A stretch of 35,446 nt of DNA. It comes from Treponema sp. GTDB taxonomy: Bacteria; Spirochaetota; Spirochaetia; Treponematales; Breznakiellaceae. The translations under genes and the position numbers were made by a program. The notes under the pieces were generated by a model that searched no databases, was not told the DNA's origin, and saw only the letters and a program-made list of their open reading frames with translations. Positions 33,999 to 35,446 of the stretch are shown here, one piece after another. The stretch lies in NCBI GenBank assembly GCA_009782955.1, contig WRIB01000029.1:1-35446 (forward strand), given 5' to 3'. Each line of letters starts with the position of its first letter. The stretch's first letter is position 1.

Positions 33999-34922
33999 TT
34001 ATTCCTTCAGCTCTCCCAAATCGTATGGGGTTTCCTGATAGACAAAGTTAAGCCAGTTGGAAAAGAATAAATGAGCATGCGCCCGCCAGCGAACCAGCGG
34101 CGCTTTATCCGGGTCATCGCCGGGGTAATAATTCCTGGGTATTTCGATGGCTGAACCTCTTGACAGATCCCGGCGGTATTCCCTGTCCAGTGTTAATGGA
34201 TCGTATTCCAAATGGCCTGTTACATAAATTTCCCGGCATTCCCGTGCAGAGCAGATAAAAAGTCCTGTTTCAGGTGTTTCTGATACGATACAAAGCGCTT
34301 TACAGTCATTCAGGGCTTGCCGGTCGCTTTCCGTATGGCGGGATTGGGGAGCAAGAAATTCATCGTCAAAGCCGCGGAAAAGGGGAGTATGCCGTTCGCC
34401 TTCTGACAGTCCGTGAGGAAAAACACCAAAAAGTTTTTTTGACAAAGGTGTTTTGCCGATTCCGTAGCGCCGGTATAACCCCGCCTGAGCCCCCCAGCAG
34501 ATATGGAGGGTGGAAAATACATTGGTTGCAGAATAGTCAATAAGCTGCACCAGTTCATTCCAATAATCAACATCCTCAAAGTCCAGTGTTTCAACCGGAG
34601 CCCCGGTAATAATGAGCCCGTCGAAACGGCGGTGTAGGGCTTTGCCCGTGCTTATGTAGAATTTTTCCAGATGCCCCGGCGGGGCGTTCTTTGATTCGTG
34701 GGTTCCCATGTTAAGAAGGGTAATGTTTACCTGCAAAGGGGTATTCCCCAAAAGCCTGAGTAACTGAATCTCTGTATCTATCGTTGTGGGCATTAAATTG
34801 ACAATTGCCAGTTCAAGCGGCCGTATGTCCTGATGGGCTGCCCGGTCTTCGGTCATTACAAAAACATTTTCTTTCCCCAAAGCATCATAGGCCGGGAGGG
34901 TTTTTGGTATTCGTATGGGCAT
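33999..34922 (-). CDS. metA: Homoserine O-acyltransferase MetA, predicted acetyl-CoA-specific
   Basis: A 307-residue class I glutamine-amidotransferase-like enzyme that acylates homoserine in the first step of methionine synthesis. The catalytic set is Cys142 (HICWGAQAG), His237 and Glu239 (VTGHLEYD). Residue 111 is Glu, in GAPVETLDFEDVDYW. In this family Glu111 marks acetyl-CoA users such as Bacillus cereus, while Gly111 (E. coli GAPLG) marks succinyl-CoA users. I therefore predict homoserine O-acetyltransferase (EC 2.3.1.31). The start at 34922 is seven bases after the upstream gpmI stop, so the two are an operon. Confidence 0.95.
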   Translation of the reverse strand: MPIRIPKTLPAYDALGKENVFVMTEDRAAHQDIRPLELAIVNLMPTTIDTEIQLLRLLGNTPLQVNITLLNMGTHESKNAPPGHLEKFYISTGKALHRRFDGLIITGAPVETLDFEDVDYWNELVQLIDYSATNVFSTLHICWGAQAGLYRRYGIGKTPLSKKLFGVFPHGLSEGERHTPLFRGFDDEFLAPQSRHTESDRQALNDCKALCIVSETPETGLFICSARECREIYVTGHLEYDPLTLDREYRRDLSRGSAIEIPRNYYPGDDPDKAPLVRWRAHAHLFFSNWLNFVYQETPYDLGELKE

Positions 34923-34929
34923 TGTGCGT

Positions 34930-35446
34930 TTACCTTATTTTCAGAACCGAACTGTCGTAATCTTTTGGCGGAATAAAACCAAGAAGTTCAATACAGGTAG
35001 CGGCAATTGAACTAATGCCAAGGCCGTCCTTAAGGGCGCCTTCGTTGTTGCCGCCGGTTCCCCGTTCATATTCACCCTGATAAGCCGGATCGTAGATTAT
35101 GCAGGGTACCGGGTTAAGGCTGTGGCTGGTTTTTGCTTTTGGGCTTCCGTCGGCTTTACATGAAACGGCACCGGACTTTTTGTCGTGTTCGTACATATCG
35201 TCTGAATTGCCGTGATCGGCGGTAATTATCATTACTGCTCCGGCTTCGTCGACAGCTTTACGAATTCTGCCCAATTGTATATCCATTCCTTCCATGGAAC
35301 AAATAACAGCCTGATATATTCCGGTATGGCCTACCATATCGCCGTTGGGAAAGTTCAGCCTGATAAAGTCGTATTTTCCCGAACCAATGGCCTGGATAAC
35401 CCTGTCGGCAATATCGGCGCATTTCATCCAGGGACGCTGTTCAAAG
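34930..35446 (-). CDS. gpmI: Cofactor-independent phosphoglycerate mutase, C-terminal part
   Basis: The last 172 or so codons of a gene whose start lies beyond the right edge; the frame stays open to the end of the window (FEQRPWMKCADIAD at the edge). The iPGM family is recognised from NFPNGDMVGHTG (manganese/phosphate site), VMIITADHGNSDDM (metal-binding Asp and His) and KTSHSLNPVP. It interconverts 3- and 2-phosphoglycerate in glycolysis. The partial length prevents checking the N-terminal catalytic Ser. It is followed after seven bases by metA. Confidence 0.93.
   Translation of the reverse strand, partial: FEQRPWMKCADIADRVIQAIGSGKYDFIRLNFPNGDMVGHTGIYQAVICSMEGMDIQLGRIRKAVDEAGAVMIITADHGNSDDMYEHDKKSGAVSCKADGSPKAKTSHSLNPVPCIIYDPAYQGEYERGTGGNNEGALKDGLGISSIAATCIELLGFIPPKDYDSSVLKIR

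Overview
The window is bacterial chromosome from a spirochaete, almost certainly Treponema or a close relative. Evidence: two genes for FlaA, the sheath protein of spirochaete periplasmic flagella; the gene order ftsA-ftsZ-xer-TPR-dprA-topA-xer followed by flgB-flgC-fliE-F-G-H-I-J, which from memory matches the Treponema pallidum TP0383-TP0403 region; and a composite TGS/uridine-kinase-type protein. No tRNA, rRNA, CRISPR array or insertion sequence was seen.

Layout. Positions 1-285 are non-coding, with one 13-bp inverted repeat. At 286-1284 (minus) is class II fructose-bisphosphate aldolase. A divergent spacer with two hairpins follows, then an unrecognised membrane-anchored protein (1502-2452) and two FlaA genes (2566-4127). 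The FlaA pair is bounded by a perfect consensus sigma-70 promoter and two tandem intrinsic terminators. Next are a CBS-like/PP2C (SpoIIE/RsbU-type) phosphatase and an orphan sugar-type ABC ATPase, coupled by a TAATG overlap. A minus-strand pair (6648-7590) encodes a small unknown protein and a protein with a nuclease-like core and a C-terminal winged helix.

From about 7.8 to 31.55 kb, 24 plus-strand genes run with overlaps or gaps of at most 70 bases. First is a division and cell-wall block: mraZ, rsmH, ftsL, murF, mraY, ftsW, ftsQ, ftsA, ftsZ. Second is a DNA-topology and processing block: xer, TPR, dprA, topA, xer, hslV, hslU. Third is the flagellar basal-body and export block: flgB, flgC, fliE, fliF, fliG, fliH, fliI, fliJ. 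MraZ-type TGGGR boxes lie at the head of this array, and I see no intrinsic terminator inside it. If co-transcribed, septation, chromosome-dimer resolution and assembly of the flagellar motor would be tied together.

After fliJ comes a Gly/Ala/Ser-rich protein of unknown function with an internal repeat and its own candidate promoter. Convergent to it are three minus-strand genes: the C-terminal part of gpmI (cut by the window edge), metA, predicted acetyl-CoA-specific from Glu111, and the TGS/HxxxH/P-loop nucleoside kinase.

Most of the window is ordinary core genome. The points most worth a second look are the nuclease-like/winged-helix pair, the Gly-rich protein, an apparent CTG start for ftsA, an 8-G tract at the fliF ribosome binding site, the MraZ operator, and a hairpin family found at both ends of the window.
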